Source of the DNA: Sphaerosporella brunnea
Taxonomy: Eukaryota; Ascomycota; Pezizomycetes; Pezizales; Pyronemataceae
NCBI GenBank assembly: GCA_008704415.1
Contig: VXIS01000007.1
Coordinates: forward strand, 186,001 to 250,000
DNA: 64,000 bases
Direction of reading: 5' to 3'
Shown here: positions 47,133 through 59,300 of the stretch, in pieces
How the letters are laid out: every line of letters starts with the position of its first letter
How positions within the stretch are numbered: position 1 is the first letter of the stretch
Position numbers and translations under genes: made by a program
The notes under the pieces: model-generated
The model's database searches: none
What the model saw: only the letters and a program-made list of their open reading frames with translations
What the model was told of the DNA's origin: nothing

Positions 47133-48940
47133 CTCTTCTTGCTTACTGAATACAGTGTTCCTCGGCATCTCTTGGAACTCTCTTCATCACAGCGGATTAA
47201 GCACGTCCCCCTAGCTGACAGGGCGTTGCCGGCGAACGTCATCTGGATTGCTCCACACATACCTAGGTAGATGACCGGCCCTTCGGGAATCGGTCATGTA
47301 TGTATCTGGGGCGGAAGGGCCACGCTAAGTGCTAATCCCAAGATGCTCGGAAAACCCAGTGTTAAAGTGCAATGGGCGTAAAAGAGCCGCGGTACCGCTT
47401 TTTGCTTAATAGGATCCCAGCTGTCAAACGTTTGAACGTTCAAAAGACCTGTCGCAAGTATATGCAAATACTTAGAAACGTGCTGCTAAATTTAGTTTGT
47501 ATTGATTGGGGCTTAAAATATGGCTGCTCCCATAAAGCCCCAGGGGCAAAAAAATCTACGCACATCAGCTCTATACCAAGTTAGTGGCGGGACAGCTATA
47601 GTATCACCTTGGGCTTTTGCGTTTGTGTGATTTGGATGGATATCGATGGGGTTTGGCTGTCTCTTTGTGTAGAGTATTGTACAATACTTGTGCTGGATCA
47701 TTGTATAGATTCCGTGCCTGCCTGATGGAGATCTAGAGCGATATCGATGGCGCATGTGAGCCGGTAGAGTGAGGCTCCGCGGAGGTTAGTTATACAAGTT
47801 ATAGGCCAGAGTAGCAGAGATTCGTCGGATTTACACATCACCCTCCAGCAGATAGCTTATGTCTTGCTCGGACCCCTCAGAGCTACATACTCCTTGCTCA
47901 TGATATGTATTAGAAATAGAGGGCAAGTACCTACTAAGTACTTACTTACCAAGGTAAGATGTAAGTATCTACAATTACTATCTACAGTCTTCAACCCATC
48001 ACCGTTTCTTCATTCCTCCTGTCAAGTGTGTGTTAGATCTTCAACCATCTTGCTTTGCCCCCAACCCTCTTCATCACCTTTCCTCTGGTCTCTTTACCCT
48101 GCTTCGGCCTGAACCATGTACCGTCGATTTCGTCATCCGATACACCTCATTCGGCAATCGCCCTGACCAACACAGCAACCACCTCCACCGATGATTTTCA
48201 CAGGTTGCTTGCACTCGCCTCTGCTGCCCGTCCTATCATATAAAATACACTAATACCTTCTTACCTGCTAGCATGGGTGGTCAATTGACAGAGGGTTATG
48301 CGCAATACTAGTCTTGATATCTGCGTTAAGGCAGCGGAGAAGTGTTTGCCGATACATATAACATGATCCAGACGTGACTTCTTATCAAAGCAAGATCCTG
48401 CAGACGGTTGCTAGGAACTCAAGTGTTCCCAAAGCGGCGTTAGAACACATATACCGTTTGAGGTTTACATGCGAGACTCGACAGTTCACACGCGTGGTCA
48501 GAGTCAACCGGAGCCCGAATTTGTAGACCTCGCCCCGGCCCAGCACATGAAACTGAAAGCCACCCGACATGGCACGAGTTAAGCAAGATGGCGCTGGCGG
48601 TGTATCGCTTTGTGGTTGTTTGGAGTGGCTAAGGGTTGACTGTGGGTGTGGACAAGTTCGAGGGGTCTGTGAGAGAGGACCTACATAGTTTCTCGTAGCT
48701 GAGGCAGTTGTTCTGGGGGGGCTGAATTCTAAAGTTGGTATTGCATCGCAGTAGGTAGATGTGCATCTGCAAAGTATGTCATGGGCTTGAATAAGAATCA
48801 CTATTTCCGTCCACCAATTTAGAACTGTGTCATGAATCACAATATAGCACTCGGATGCTTTCACTCGAGTTTGTAGAAGGGAACTCGCCAGCTCACCACG
48901 AAGGGCACTCTCCTAGTCCAGTCTGAATCTGTGTCAGACA

Positions 48941-49054
48941 TACCGTATTATCTCGGTAGGCAATGTGGCAAAGTCACTGCGCTTTGTGGGGAAGTCACTC
49001 AGCTCCTGGCAAAGTCACTTAGCCACATTGCCTTATTGCCGAGATAATATTATA
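48941..49054. mobile_element. 114-base inverted-repeat element (MITE-like)
   Basis: The left arm TACCGTATTATCTCGG plus GGCAATGTGGC is mirrored at the right by GCCACATTGCC plus CCGAGATAAT. Inside are three AAGTCACT direct repeats. The core (about 48957-49035) is homologous to the element at 62009-62088 in the opposite orientation. TA dinucleotides flank the core, as for Tc1/mariner-type insertions. Confidence 0.7.
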
Positions 49055-50080
49055 AGCCATCAGTTTGAAAGCAGCCACACTCTTGTCCGCCGTGCGAAGG
49101 AGAAAATACCGACGGTTCTCGGGCCAGGCCCTGATCCCCAGGGAGAGTGGATAAGGGAACTTTTAGGAAGCGAACGGAGCTGAAGAACCTCCAGGTGCCG
49201 GGAAAGGTGTACGTATTCTCGGTTATTATTTTTGGTTCGTTTTGACGTGTACCAGGGTTCCTCTCTGTTAAGGCCTTGCGACGAGCAAGCGAAGCTCATG
49301 ATCGAGTAGGTGGTGACATTGGCACTCTGGCAGGGGCAGCTTTCATCATCAACATACCAGACTGACTGCAACAGTTCATGGGGGAGCTTTCTGCTGACAT
49401 CGCCGATTCTCCGCTGCGTGATCCAGCAACTTACGTGCAATCCGAAGTCTGCTGCTGCACGCTGACTATAATACTTAAGCATCTAGTTGTCTGTTGAAGT
49501 CGAGCATCGTACTCGGGATCGACAGCGCTCTATCACAGAAGTATCCGCAAGCAGCTGGGCGCTAACATCACACGTTCTCCGGGGTTGTTGTTCCTTCCTC
49601 GTTCTCGGCTCCTCCCCCAAAATAGGCAAACGTTCGTCCACATAAAGGTGCGGCATAACTAACCTACAGCGACAACTACGTCCTTCTCTTTTGCTTGACA
49701 CATTAGGTGACCTTAAGAGAACCCCAACCCACCACCATTGTCACGTCTCCCTTTGAATAAGACGCCGCATCAGCTCCCTCAAGAGCCTCCAATCACCACT
49801 CAACATCACCCACATACCCCCTCCTCCGCAGCAGGGACAGCAGTTAAGAACAACAACAATAACAACCGAGACCCCACCGATTAGCCGTTTGTTTCCTCGT
49901 ACTTCCGTGCTTACGCCTTGTTCCACCATCGCCCACCAGACAACACCCTCAGCTTCAATTTTTGCACACTCTTATCCTCCCCACGCCCCGATTCCAAGCG
50001 AGAAACTCCCTTCGCTCCGTCATCGACACGGAATTGCACGCTTGATCTCGCCTTTGCGCTCGCTATCCGACAGCCCTACG

Positions 50081-51243
50081 ATGGCCCAAGCCCCGGCAAC
50101 GAACGTTATCCGAAGGTACATAAACCCACACAGCCCCCTCGGCGAGCGAGTGGATGTCACGGCCATGGCAGCAGCTGGTGGTATGGTGTGAGACAAAGCG
50201 ACTGCACTACCGAAATGGTTGCCCATGAGAAGAGCTATTACCAAATATAGCACCTCGCCCGGGCCCTGACGGAAAACCCCCCGCTGCGCACGTTGAGTAT
50301 ACAAATCTACAAACGGACAACGTTATTCTGACAGGCGATGCTTTGAATGCTGCAGGAAGTTGGTGATCATCGGCGATGGTGCTTGCGGAAAGACGAGTCT
50401 GCTGAGCGTGTTTACGCTAGGGTACTTTCCTACTGTGAGTGAGATCTCACGATGCTGCCACCACTACTCTTCCCGCGTAACTGCAGACTAACGAGTTACG
50501 TGTTGCAGCATTATGTCAGTGGTTCTTCCTTACTCCTCGTTTCGAAGCCCAGTTTTGTATTGACACTCCACAGGTCCCGACGGTCTTTGAGAACTACGTG
50601 ACGGATTGCAGGGTGAGTAACACTTTGCCTCCTGGACACCTATGTATCTGGCCAATACTGAATGTGTAATTATAGGTGGATGGAAAGTCAGTTCAGCTGG
50701 CGTTGTGGGATACCGCTGGCCAGGAAGACTACGAGGTTTGCGCCCTCTCGTTCCATGCACTCACTCGCGGTTACTGACACCTGGTGATAGCGACTACGAC
50801 CGCTTGCTTATGCCAAAGCCCACGTTATTCTCATTGGCTATGCCATCGACAACCCAGATTCCCTGGAGAACGTCCAGAACAAAGTACGCCTTTGCGGCCC
50901 CATCTCTGCCTCCCTCGGCTTCCCACCAATACTGCTTACTGACTCCCTGCAGTGGATAGAAGAAGCCCAAGAACGTTGCCCGGGTGTCCCCATAATCCTC
51001 GTCGGCCTGAAGAAGGATTTGCGTGAGGACCCAGCAGCGCGCGAGGAAATGCGCAAGAAATCATTACACTTTGTGCAAACTAGCTACGGCGAAAACATCG
51101 CCAAGCAGGTCGGGGCCAAGAAGTATCTCGAGTGCAGTTCCTTGACTGGCGAGGGAGTTGACGATGTGTTTGAGGCCGCCACCCGCGCCGCCCTCACCAC
51201 CTTTGACAAGGAAAAGAGTGCCGGCTGCTGCATTATTCTATAG
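50081..51243 (+). CDS. rho2: Rho-family GTPase, Rho2 type
   Basis: Seven exons, 50081-50115, 50356-50434, 50509-50514, 50574-50612, 50676-50735, 50791-50883 and 50953-51243, give exactly 200 residues. The P-loop is GDGACGKTSLL, the effector region GYFPTHYVPTVFENY, the switch II motif WDTAGQEDYERLRPLAYAKA, the NKxD equivalent VGLKKDL and the SAK equivalent ECSSLTGEGVDDVFEAATRA. The CaaX box is CIIL, predicting geranylgeranylation, with a second Cys just before. The third exon is only six bases and encodes His-Tyr. Effector and insert sequences fit Rho2 rather than Rho1, Rho3 or Cdc42. Rho2 regulates alpha-glucan synthesis and cell-wall integrity signalling in fission yeast. Confidence 0.95.
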
Positions 51244-52045
51244 CACGAATCAGCGGAACGAATCGCACGACGAAGTGGACTTTTTCATGTTGTAACAATA
51301 CCACACACGCACCCCGGGTTTTTTATTATTATTTTGCTCTATCATTCTCGCACAGCGTCGTTTTCATCGTTTTTTTTTTTTTTTTTTTTTTTTTTTGTTT
51401 CGGTGGGCAGGCGGGGATCGGATGGTCAAAAAGTGGAACGGAACAAGCAGGGCGGCGGATTTCCTTTTCTTTTTGTGTCTCATTGTTGTTGGGCTGGGCT
51501 TGAACTTCTGTTGTTTCCTTTCCTTTTCCATTTTTTTTTTTCGTGATTGATAAGGAGTCTGTTTGGGATATCTTTGCTCTGTGTTCTGGTCTGGTTATGG
51601 CTGGCTCTGGTATGTGGATGATTTTTGATCTCGAAATTATGCGCGAGCAAAGTTTCTTATTCTTTCTTTTTCTTGAGTAAAGTAATATGAGTATTTTCCT
51701 CTCCAAGTGAGCGCTGTTAAGGATCATGGAGAAAAGAACGTTGCTCATCATACCGTTACCAAACCCATTTCCCGATTCCGTGAACAAAGGAAAAGAAAAT
51801 CAGAAAAAACGAACACCATATCGCAGAGAGAGAAAAAGCGAAAGAAGAGGAAGAAAAAGAAGCCAGTCACACAATTTCCTCAACGAGTTTTCAGTCACCA
51901 ACACCACAACAGGACAGCAAGAAAAGAAACAGGAAACACGCAGGATGGTTTTTTTTTAAAGGGTTGTAGTGTAAATCGCCATTTTCGACCACAAGGTTTT
52001 TGAAGACAGCTGCCAATCACCGATCAAGAAAATCCTCAAATGTTT
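51244..52045. other. convergent 3' spacer with poly-T
   Basis: The 802 bases separate Rho2 from the SR gene. A T run of about 27 lies at 51370-51396. No frame has a recognisable motif. Confidence 0.5.
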
Positions 52046-54050
52046 TTACTCTGACCTGCGGCTGTTGTAGCCTCCGCTTGCCGCAGCAGTACCGTTCGCG
52101 TTATTCGAGGATCGATGGGACTTGGGTCCGGTAGGGATGTCTTCAAAACCAGGCGCAGCGCCACTATATTAGATGTTAGCAAACGCTCTGTTTCGAACCC
52201 AATGGGTCTCTAAAGATCAGACCTAGTACCGGCGGCGATCATACTCATCATAGCCTCCTCTAGGGGGTGGGGCTGTACGCCCTCCTGGTGGAGGGGACCT
52301 TGCACCTCGGGGTGGGCTAGGAGGATAACCGCGCCTGTCATCGTAACGACCACCACGGCTGCTGCCGTTGGCTCCGTGGTAGCCAGCATCATCCTCGTAT
52401 CCGCGCCTGGGAGGGGGGTAGTCGTCGGTACGACCGCCACCGTAACCGGGGCGGGGAGGAGGATAGTCATCCATGGGAGGGGGGCGACGAGACTGGGGAG
52501 ACCTCTCGCGCGCACCACCAGGTCCACCATAATAAGGATCACGACCACCACGAGGCGGAGGAGAACGCTCACGGTAACCACGATGAGGTGGGGAGTCGTA
52601 ACGGCTGCCGCGACCACCGTATCTCGGAGGGGAGTTACGGGGAGGTGGCGGGGAGTAACGACGCGAGTAGCCTCCACGGTGAGGAGAAACCGATCGTCCA
52701 CGGGGTCCTCCATAGCCGGCAGAGCCAGCATAGCGACCTCCACCGTTTCCACCGCCAACTGTAGCTCCTTCCTGCAATGCCGTCAATTACCTGGAGCTCG
52801 TTAAGGGAAGGGATGGAAACCATACATCAGGAACGCAGGTGACACGGTAGCCACGGTACTCGGACTGGTCGAGGAACTGACAAGCCCGCTTGAGGTCCTC
52901 GAGGGTTTCGAACTCGACAGTTCTGGAAAGAGCAATCAGCGCACGAAACAAAGAAATCGGGAAGGGATTACATACCCGCGTCCATCGCGTTCGCGACTCA
53001 TGTCGGAGTAAACGACACTATCGTTGGACTTGCGGGCGAAGTCCTTAAGGTCCTAGGTAGTCACAAAGCCTCAATGAGTTCCAGTTCCTTAACGAAGCCC
53101 AGACGGTTCCTCCAGTAAAGCAGACGAGCGCGCGCAACGGGTATAGACAGTCCTTGGGAGCAATCCTGGGCCGACATCCTCCTATGTTTGCCACCTCAAG
53201 TTCTGGATCATAGCGGGCGGATTTGCAATCTCCACTCCCCAGTCCGACTAGCTCTTCGCATCGTGTATGATGGAGTATCCGGCCAACAGGAAGACGAAAG
53301 CGCAAGCAAGATGGTTGCACCACATTTCGTACCAAGCCCTTCCGCAAACGGTACACGTGACCAGAGCCAGTCCAAGGAGCATACACAGGTTGGGTAGGTA
53401 GGAAACGATACAAAATTGCGAACGCATATTCATCGTAGGCGCCAGGAATCAAAGAAACGTAGCGCGCGTGTCAGAAACGAGGAGTAATGGTGAGCCCACC
53501 TGCCAGCTGGTATCCGGAGGAAGGCCAGTGATGTTCATCCTGAATTGAGTGCGCCTCGGACGAGGAGGGTAGCTGCCGGGTCCATTAGGAGGGAAATCTC
53601 TCGGGTTGTTTTGATGACGGGTGCCCCGCGCAAACTGAACGATGAGTTGATTTCCCTTGAATTCCTTGCCATGGAAGGCTGCGGATTGCGCACAGACGTT
53701 AGCGTAACTAGGATTGAGAGTTGGTGTGGGGGGAGGTGCACTGACTCGGCACGATGTCCTTCGCGTCATCGGGGCTCTCGTACTGGATGAAGCCGAAGCC
53801 GTCCATGAGCTTCACCTCAGTGATGTTCCCATGTCCGAACTCATTGAAGAAGTCCTCGACTTCCTGCTTGCGAGCTGTTTGTGATTTCTGCTGTCAGCTG
53901 TCTGTTTGCGTTACGCGCTGTGCGAAAAGCGACGCGCAGGAAGGAATCGGCCAAGTTTGCGCAAGATCCAAGAACCGCGCGACGAGGGAGTGACTTACTC
54001 TCTTTGGGGAGGTTACCCAAGTACAGGCGAGTGCCCGAATACTCAGGCAT
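52046..54050 (-). CDS. SR-family splicing factor with two RRMs (Srp2/Npl3-like)
   Basis: Seven exons, 54050-53999, 53874-53746, 53678-53500, 53052-52976, 52922-52826, 52771-52230 and 52163-52046, keep phase and give 397 residues. RRM1 has TRLYLGNLPKE (RNP2) and DGFGFIQYES (RNP1). RRM2 is the pseudo-RRM of SRSF1-type proteins, with NITGLPPDTSWQDLKDFARK, the SWQDLKD signature. The remainder is Arg/Gly/Ser/Pro-rich with RSxSP-like and RGG-like runs. Unlike its short introns, the third spans 447 bases. The last intron's donor overlaps an in-frame TAG, so retaining it ends the protein after RRRY; its branch site TGCTAAC and acceptor are strong. SR proteins define exons and help mRNA export. Confidence 0.92.
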
Positions 54051-56372
54051 GGTTGCGAGATGATATGGTGGATAGCGGTGGTGATGGTAGTAGTAGTGGT
54101 GGTGGTGGTGGTGGTGGTGGGGGGGGGGTAGGAGGGAGGTTGAGGTTGGATGAGAGGATGAAAGGTGGTGGTGGGAGGAAAGAAATGCGACAAAGCGGCG
54201 GCAAGCAGAAGTTGGTGTGGGCCGTAGGGCTTGGTAGCTTATGTAGGCTACAAAGAATCCGAAAGACAACGAATGGAGAGAGAAAGGGTCGCGTTTCAGA
54301 TTATCAGAATTTTTTCTCGCAGTGCAGAAGACACAGGGCTTTTTAACTGTGAGGGGACGGGCTTCCAAATAAATGGTTGAGAAGGACGGAGGTTGGTTGA
54401 GTGGACGACACACGAGAATGCGCGATTGCGAAATGAGGCGAACGGCAAAAGTTCAAACATCACCTGCAGCAAATGCAGCAAAGCAAAAAAGCACCAATGC
54501 AAGCGGCAACTCTCGCGCACCAAGCCATCTGAATTCACGATTGGTGTCATCTTGAAATAACCCTAGCCCCGCAGCATCTTGTCTCAGCGTCAATGAGTGA
54601 GTTCAGTCACAGAACATACAAGTAGCAATATTAGCTGTGGAGCTAGAAGGCAAGGTATAAGTGCTTACTTAATCAAGCACAAGTAAGTACTGCAGTGGCG
54701 GCGATACCTCCTCCACCGCAGATAAGTACGTGCATACTCCATGATCATATCAGCGTCGATGACGCCCGAGGCACATCAGTCTGACAGTCTCCCTGTGGCC
54801 ACGTGCTCAGCCCTGTCGCTGACGACTGTAATCCCTCAGGAAACATTGCAGAACGAGCGCCAGAGAAACTGTTTCTGGGTGCCTAAGTCCCGAATTATGA
54901 GCCCAGTACATACTATCCCCCGCAGTGCTAATACTGCCGAATTTCCCAACATCACACTGATTGTGTGTCTAGCGATTATATAATGAAGGCGATGGGCCAA
55001 TGGACCCTTCATTATACATGTATATCAGACTTTAGTGTGATGTAGGGAAATTCGGCAGCATTAGCACTGCGAGGATACCACGACGGCCTTGAGTATATGC
55101 TGCATCTCACGCCTCGGGTGAAAAGCCCACCCGTACCAACAGGAGAATCACTATTGACTTCCCTCACCAGTCAGCTAAGCTGGTATGATAAAGCGTACTT
55201 GATTTATCCTGGGGTTCTCGGGAGAAATCACGTCTGACGCCGGTTGGGAGAGGCACTTAAACGGCGCACAGAACGTTATTCGGTGGATAAACAGTTTTTA
55301 AAAGCCACAACCGCTGTTTCTGTGGTTGGTGAGGCGTGTGGTAAGATAGATACGATTTACATGACGAGCTCGGAACTGAGTGATATTCGGTGAATCTATC
55401 ATGCCAGTGCCTACTCTTTCTCTTGCTCCTCTCGCGCCGTCACGCTTCCTAAACAGTGCACTTCTCTCGTAGCTCACACCAAGCAAATTTCAAGTCCTCT
55501 TTGCTCGTTCCTGTCTGTGTACATACCTCCAAAGGCACGTGGGATGAAACTCGGGCCAGTCTCGTCATGTCTAAACAAAACAAGACCCCCGAGACATCTC
55601 GAGGCTTTCGGTCTCATACGGATCACTATTCCCGGATACTCATCGAGTTAATATAAGTCTTCCTCATGAATGCATGTAGATGTTGCTGATATCTCATGAT
55701 TTCCGGCGAGCTGCTGCTTCTTATTTGCTGAGACTCTCAGCTTTCCGTTGTAGGGAATGTAGGCAGCAGAGTGCTAAATACATCGAGGTCTCTATTGAGG
55801 AGATGTATTGCTATTTTACCACTCTCACCAAGAATCTGCCAGACATGCTGCCTACGACTTTGTAGCGACCAAAAACATACGCACTAGTTGATAGACGTAG
55901 TAAGCGCTCAGTTTTCTTGTTATTTTATCGTTTGTTAATCATGAAGAGGATACATGGCGTGTACTGGCCGTTTGGAGATGGGGGTTGCAAGCCGATGTGG
56001 CTGCTAGTTTTGCGACGTGAAGTATTATTGGTTATTGCTTTTCGTTTGTCTATTGCTCGTACTCGTAGGCTGTGGCCTTGGGATTTTAGCAGAAAGTCGG
56101 AGAGGGGGTTAGCCGGTTGATTTTAGTATGCTGGCTGATGGAAGTGAGCTTGCCAGCATCACAGACAGGAGTGAGGTGCGGCTCATCCCTTCGCAGCAAC
56201 CCACCTCCACCGCCGCCGTCTCGTCTGTCTCGCACCGACCCACCCGAGCTCATACCTGCTTCCTTCACAAACACCACTCTATACATCTAACGTCTGCCCC
56301 GCGATCCCCGCCGCCGTTCTGTCCTACGCACACCCTGACCCATCCGTTTCGGCCCCTGCGGGAAAGCTTAGC
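54051..56372. other. divergent upstream region with GGT run and MITE
   Basis: The 2.3 kb separate the SR gene start (minus) from VPS35 (plus). They hold a GGT run at about 54097-54128 followed by a G run, and a palindromic element at 54914-55077. No other gene is supported. Confidence 0.5.
54914..55077. mobile_element. 164-base palindromic MITE
   Basis: Left and right arms of about 45 bases are reverse complements with only a few mismatches: TATCC, GCAGTGCTAAT, CTGCCGAATTTCCC and ACATCACACT match at both ends. A second inner palindrome, ATAATGAAGG with CCTTCATTAT, makes the whole element fold into a hairpin. TA lies at both outer edges. There is no coding capacity. Confidence 0.8.
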
Positions 56373-59300
56373 ATGGAAGAGGCTGTACTCCTCCACGATG
56401 CCTTGGCCGTCGTGCGCCAGCAGACCCAGCTTATGAGAAAGTGCCTGGAGACACCCGGAAAACTCATGGATGCTCTTAAGTGCAGGTGAGGGGGTCGCTT
56501 TGTTTCAATTAATATCATCCCGTCGGTGGCTGACCCACTTGACAGCTCCACCCTGGTGTCCGAACTCCGAACAAGCTCGCTGGGGCCAAAAAAGTACTAT
56601 GAGCTCTACATGGCCGTATTCGACGCTCTGAGACACTTATCTATTTACCTGCGCGAAAATCACCCCGTCAACCATCTCGCGGATCTCTACGAGCTCGTTC
56701 AATATGCCGGTGCGAGATGACCACGGCGTGCTATATGGCGATTGTTACTGACTGAATATAGGTAACATCGTCCCCCGATTGTATCTCATGGTTACTGTTG
56801 GAACGTGAGTGTGCAGCTTCTCTCTACAGGTGCAACAATCTGACTTCGCCCAAGGGTCTATATGTCCATTCCCGACGCGCCGGTCAAGGAAATCATGAAA
56901 GATATGATGGAAATGTGTAGAGGTGTTCAGCATCCTGTCAGGTATGCTGCACGCATTGTGCTTCGCTCCAACCCCGCTGACTCGTACACAGAGGCTTGTT
57001 CCTACGATACTATCTTTCTCAGCAGGCACGAGACTGGCTGCCGACAGGCAATGGCGATGGGCTAGTATTCCGGAAACTCAATGGTTTGATATAATTCCCG
57101 CTGACACTCTTCCCAGACCGGAAGGCAACTTCCAAGACTCAATTTCTTTCATAATCACAAACTTCATTGAGATGAACAAATTGTGGGTGCGACTGCAACA
57201 CCAGGGCCACTCACGGGAACGGGACAAGAGGACCCAGGAGCGGAAGGAGTTGCAGCTTCTCGTGGGGAGCAACTTGGTTAGACTGAGCCAGCTTGTGGAT
57301 CTTGAGACATACAAGAACATCATACTCCCGCCGCTGTTGGAACAAGTAGTCCAATGCCGCGACGTTCTTGCGCAAGAATACCTGCTCGAGGGTGGGCACC
57401 CCCGCAAAGTTGAGGCAAGAAAAATCTGACCTGGCATAGTGATCACCCAAGTCTTCCCAGACGAATTTCACCTCCATACCCTTGACGCTTTCCTGTCGGC
57501 CACTGCGCGACTTAACCCTAATGTCAACGTCAAGGCCATCGTCATTGGACTCATGGACCGCCTCTCAGCATATGCCACACGGGAATCTCTTTCTGAGTCT
57601 CCGGAGGAGCGATTGCGCAAAGAGGAGGAAGCTGCCCAAAAGTTGTTGGAACGGCTCAGCTTGGCAGAGGGTGGCAACCAGTCTCGTTCACAGACCCCAG
57701 AACAGCCAAAGCCTTCCACGGAGCCATATACTTTGGATGGATCAAGCTCACGGCCACCCTCAGCTAACGGCGATACCAAAGAGCCAGAGTCGCTCGAAAC
57801 TGGAGAGCCTTCAACAGACACCGAAGGAGAAAATGCAGAATCTGCTCCCGAACATAAGGAGTCGCCCAAACCGGCAAAGGGGATCCCTGATAACATCAAA
57901 CTCTACGAAATATTCTACGAGCAGATGTTGAATTTAGTGAATGTAAGGGCACATACGAGGCAATTTGGTCATCCCACTGCGGAAACTCAGGCTGATTTCC
58001 GGGTATCATCGAAGGCGCAAAATCTCCCCATTCAAGATATCACCGCACTCCTGGTTTCCTTGGCCAACCTGGCTTTGAAGATCTATCCGGAACGGTTGGG
58101 TACGAAACAGACTGTTCCCCCGTTTGTTTGACCCGGAAGATAGTACTGACAGGATGGCATTAAAGAATACGTTGACCAGGTCCTCAAGTAAGTGTCCGGA
58201 CCATTGCCAGTGATTCACACACTGACCCTAGCAAGGTACACCAATCAAAAGGTTACCGAGATGGCCAACAGCGCCGACTTGCACTCGCCCGCTTGCCAGC
58301 AACACATCCTCAACCTGATGCTCGCCCCCATCAAGTCATATGTCTCCCTGTTCACTGTGCTCTCTCTCCCGAGCTACCTACCTCTCCTCCACGCCCAGTC
58401 ATACCCAACCCGCCGCTCTGTCGCCAATGTCATAGTGCAGAGTATCCTTAAAAATCAAATAAATATCAGCACACCGGAAAATGCGGAGGGCGTCTTCAAC
58501 CTTGTCCGTGTCCTGATCCGGGAGGGTCAGCAGCAACCTGCTGGATACCCCGGCGTGCAGTCACGAAGGACCGGCCGTGATCTGGAGACGGATGAGACTA
58601 TGGAAGAGCAGGGTCTGCTTGCGAGAATGGTCCACCTACTTTACAATGAAAAGAACGAAATCCAGTTCCAGGTATTTGCCATCACAATCCATCACTCGTT
58701 GTAATCTAACACTCACTTTCCGCAGCTCTTACAAGCTGCTAAAAAAGCCTTTAACGAAGGCGGCGATAGGATACGTTACACTACCCCGGCACTTGTTACC
58801 TCATCCATCAAGCTTGCTCGCCGCTTCAAAGAGCGTGAGCACTATGACCACGACTGGTCGACTATGTCAACGGCGCTTTACAAGTTCATGCATGCTCTCA
58901 TTTCTGGTCTATACCAGCGTGTTGGTGCCGCGGATCTCGCTCTCCGTCTCTTCCTTTTCTGTGGGCAGGTTGCAGACCAGTGCGAATTCGAAGAAGTGGC
59001 CTACGAGTTTTTTGCGCAAGCATTCACGGTGTACGAAGAAGCGATTTCGGACTCGCGTGTGCAGTTCCAGGCAGTTGCAGTTATTGCAAATGCTCTGCAC
59101 TCAACGCGCAACTTCTCGAAGGAAAACTACGACAACCTGATCACCAAGTGTGCACTGCACGGCAGCAAACTGCTCAAAAAGCCGGACCAGTGCCGCGCTG
59201 TGTACCTTGCCTCGCACCTGTGGTGGGCGGTTGAGATTCCTGCCCGCAATGAGGATGAGAAGACGCCACTCTATAGAGATGGCAAGCGCGTGCTTGAGTG

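Larger units (their letters stand above)
45961..50080. other. 4.1-kb gene-free region with repeats and a MITE
   Basis: No gene is supported. The region starts with the NST1 upstream DNA, including a GGT run at 46138-46166. It has TACCTA/TAGGTA-rich palindromic DNA at 47038-47132 and a related tract at 47921-47960. A short inverted-repeat element lies at 48941-49054. The last few hundred bases are the pyrimidine-rich Rho2 leader. Confidence 0.5.

Noticed and set aside
48055..50191. Plus-strand frames upstream of Rho2 considered as an extra N-terminal exon.
   Set aside because: Rho GTPases start a few residues before RRKLVIIGDG, and the ATG at 50081 already gives a standard 200-residue protein.
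52210..52804. Overlapping Val/Thr-rich frames on both strands near the SR gene 3' end.
   Set aside because: They are shadows of the Arg/Gly/Ser/Pro-rich repeats of the SR protein.
53045..53452. A 135-codon minus-strand open frame (starting MIPGAYDEYAFA).
   Set aside because: It lies entirely in the long intron of the SR gene, has no recognisable domain, and the flanking exons join in phase across it.
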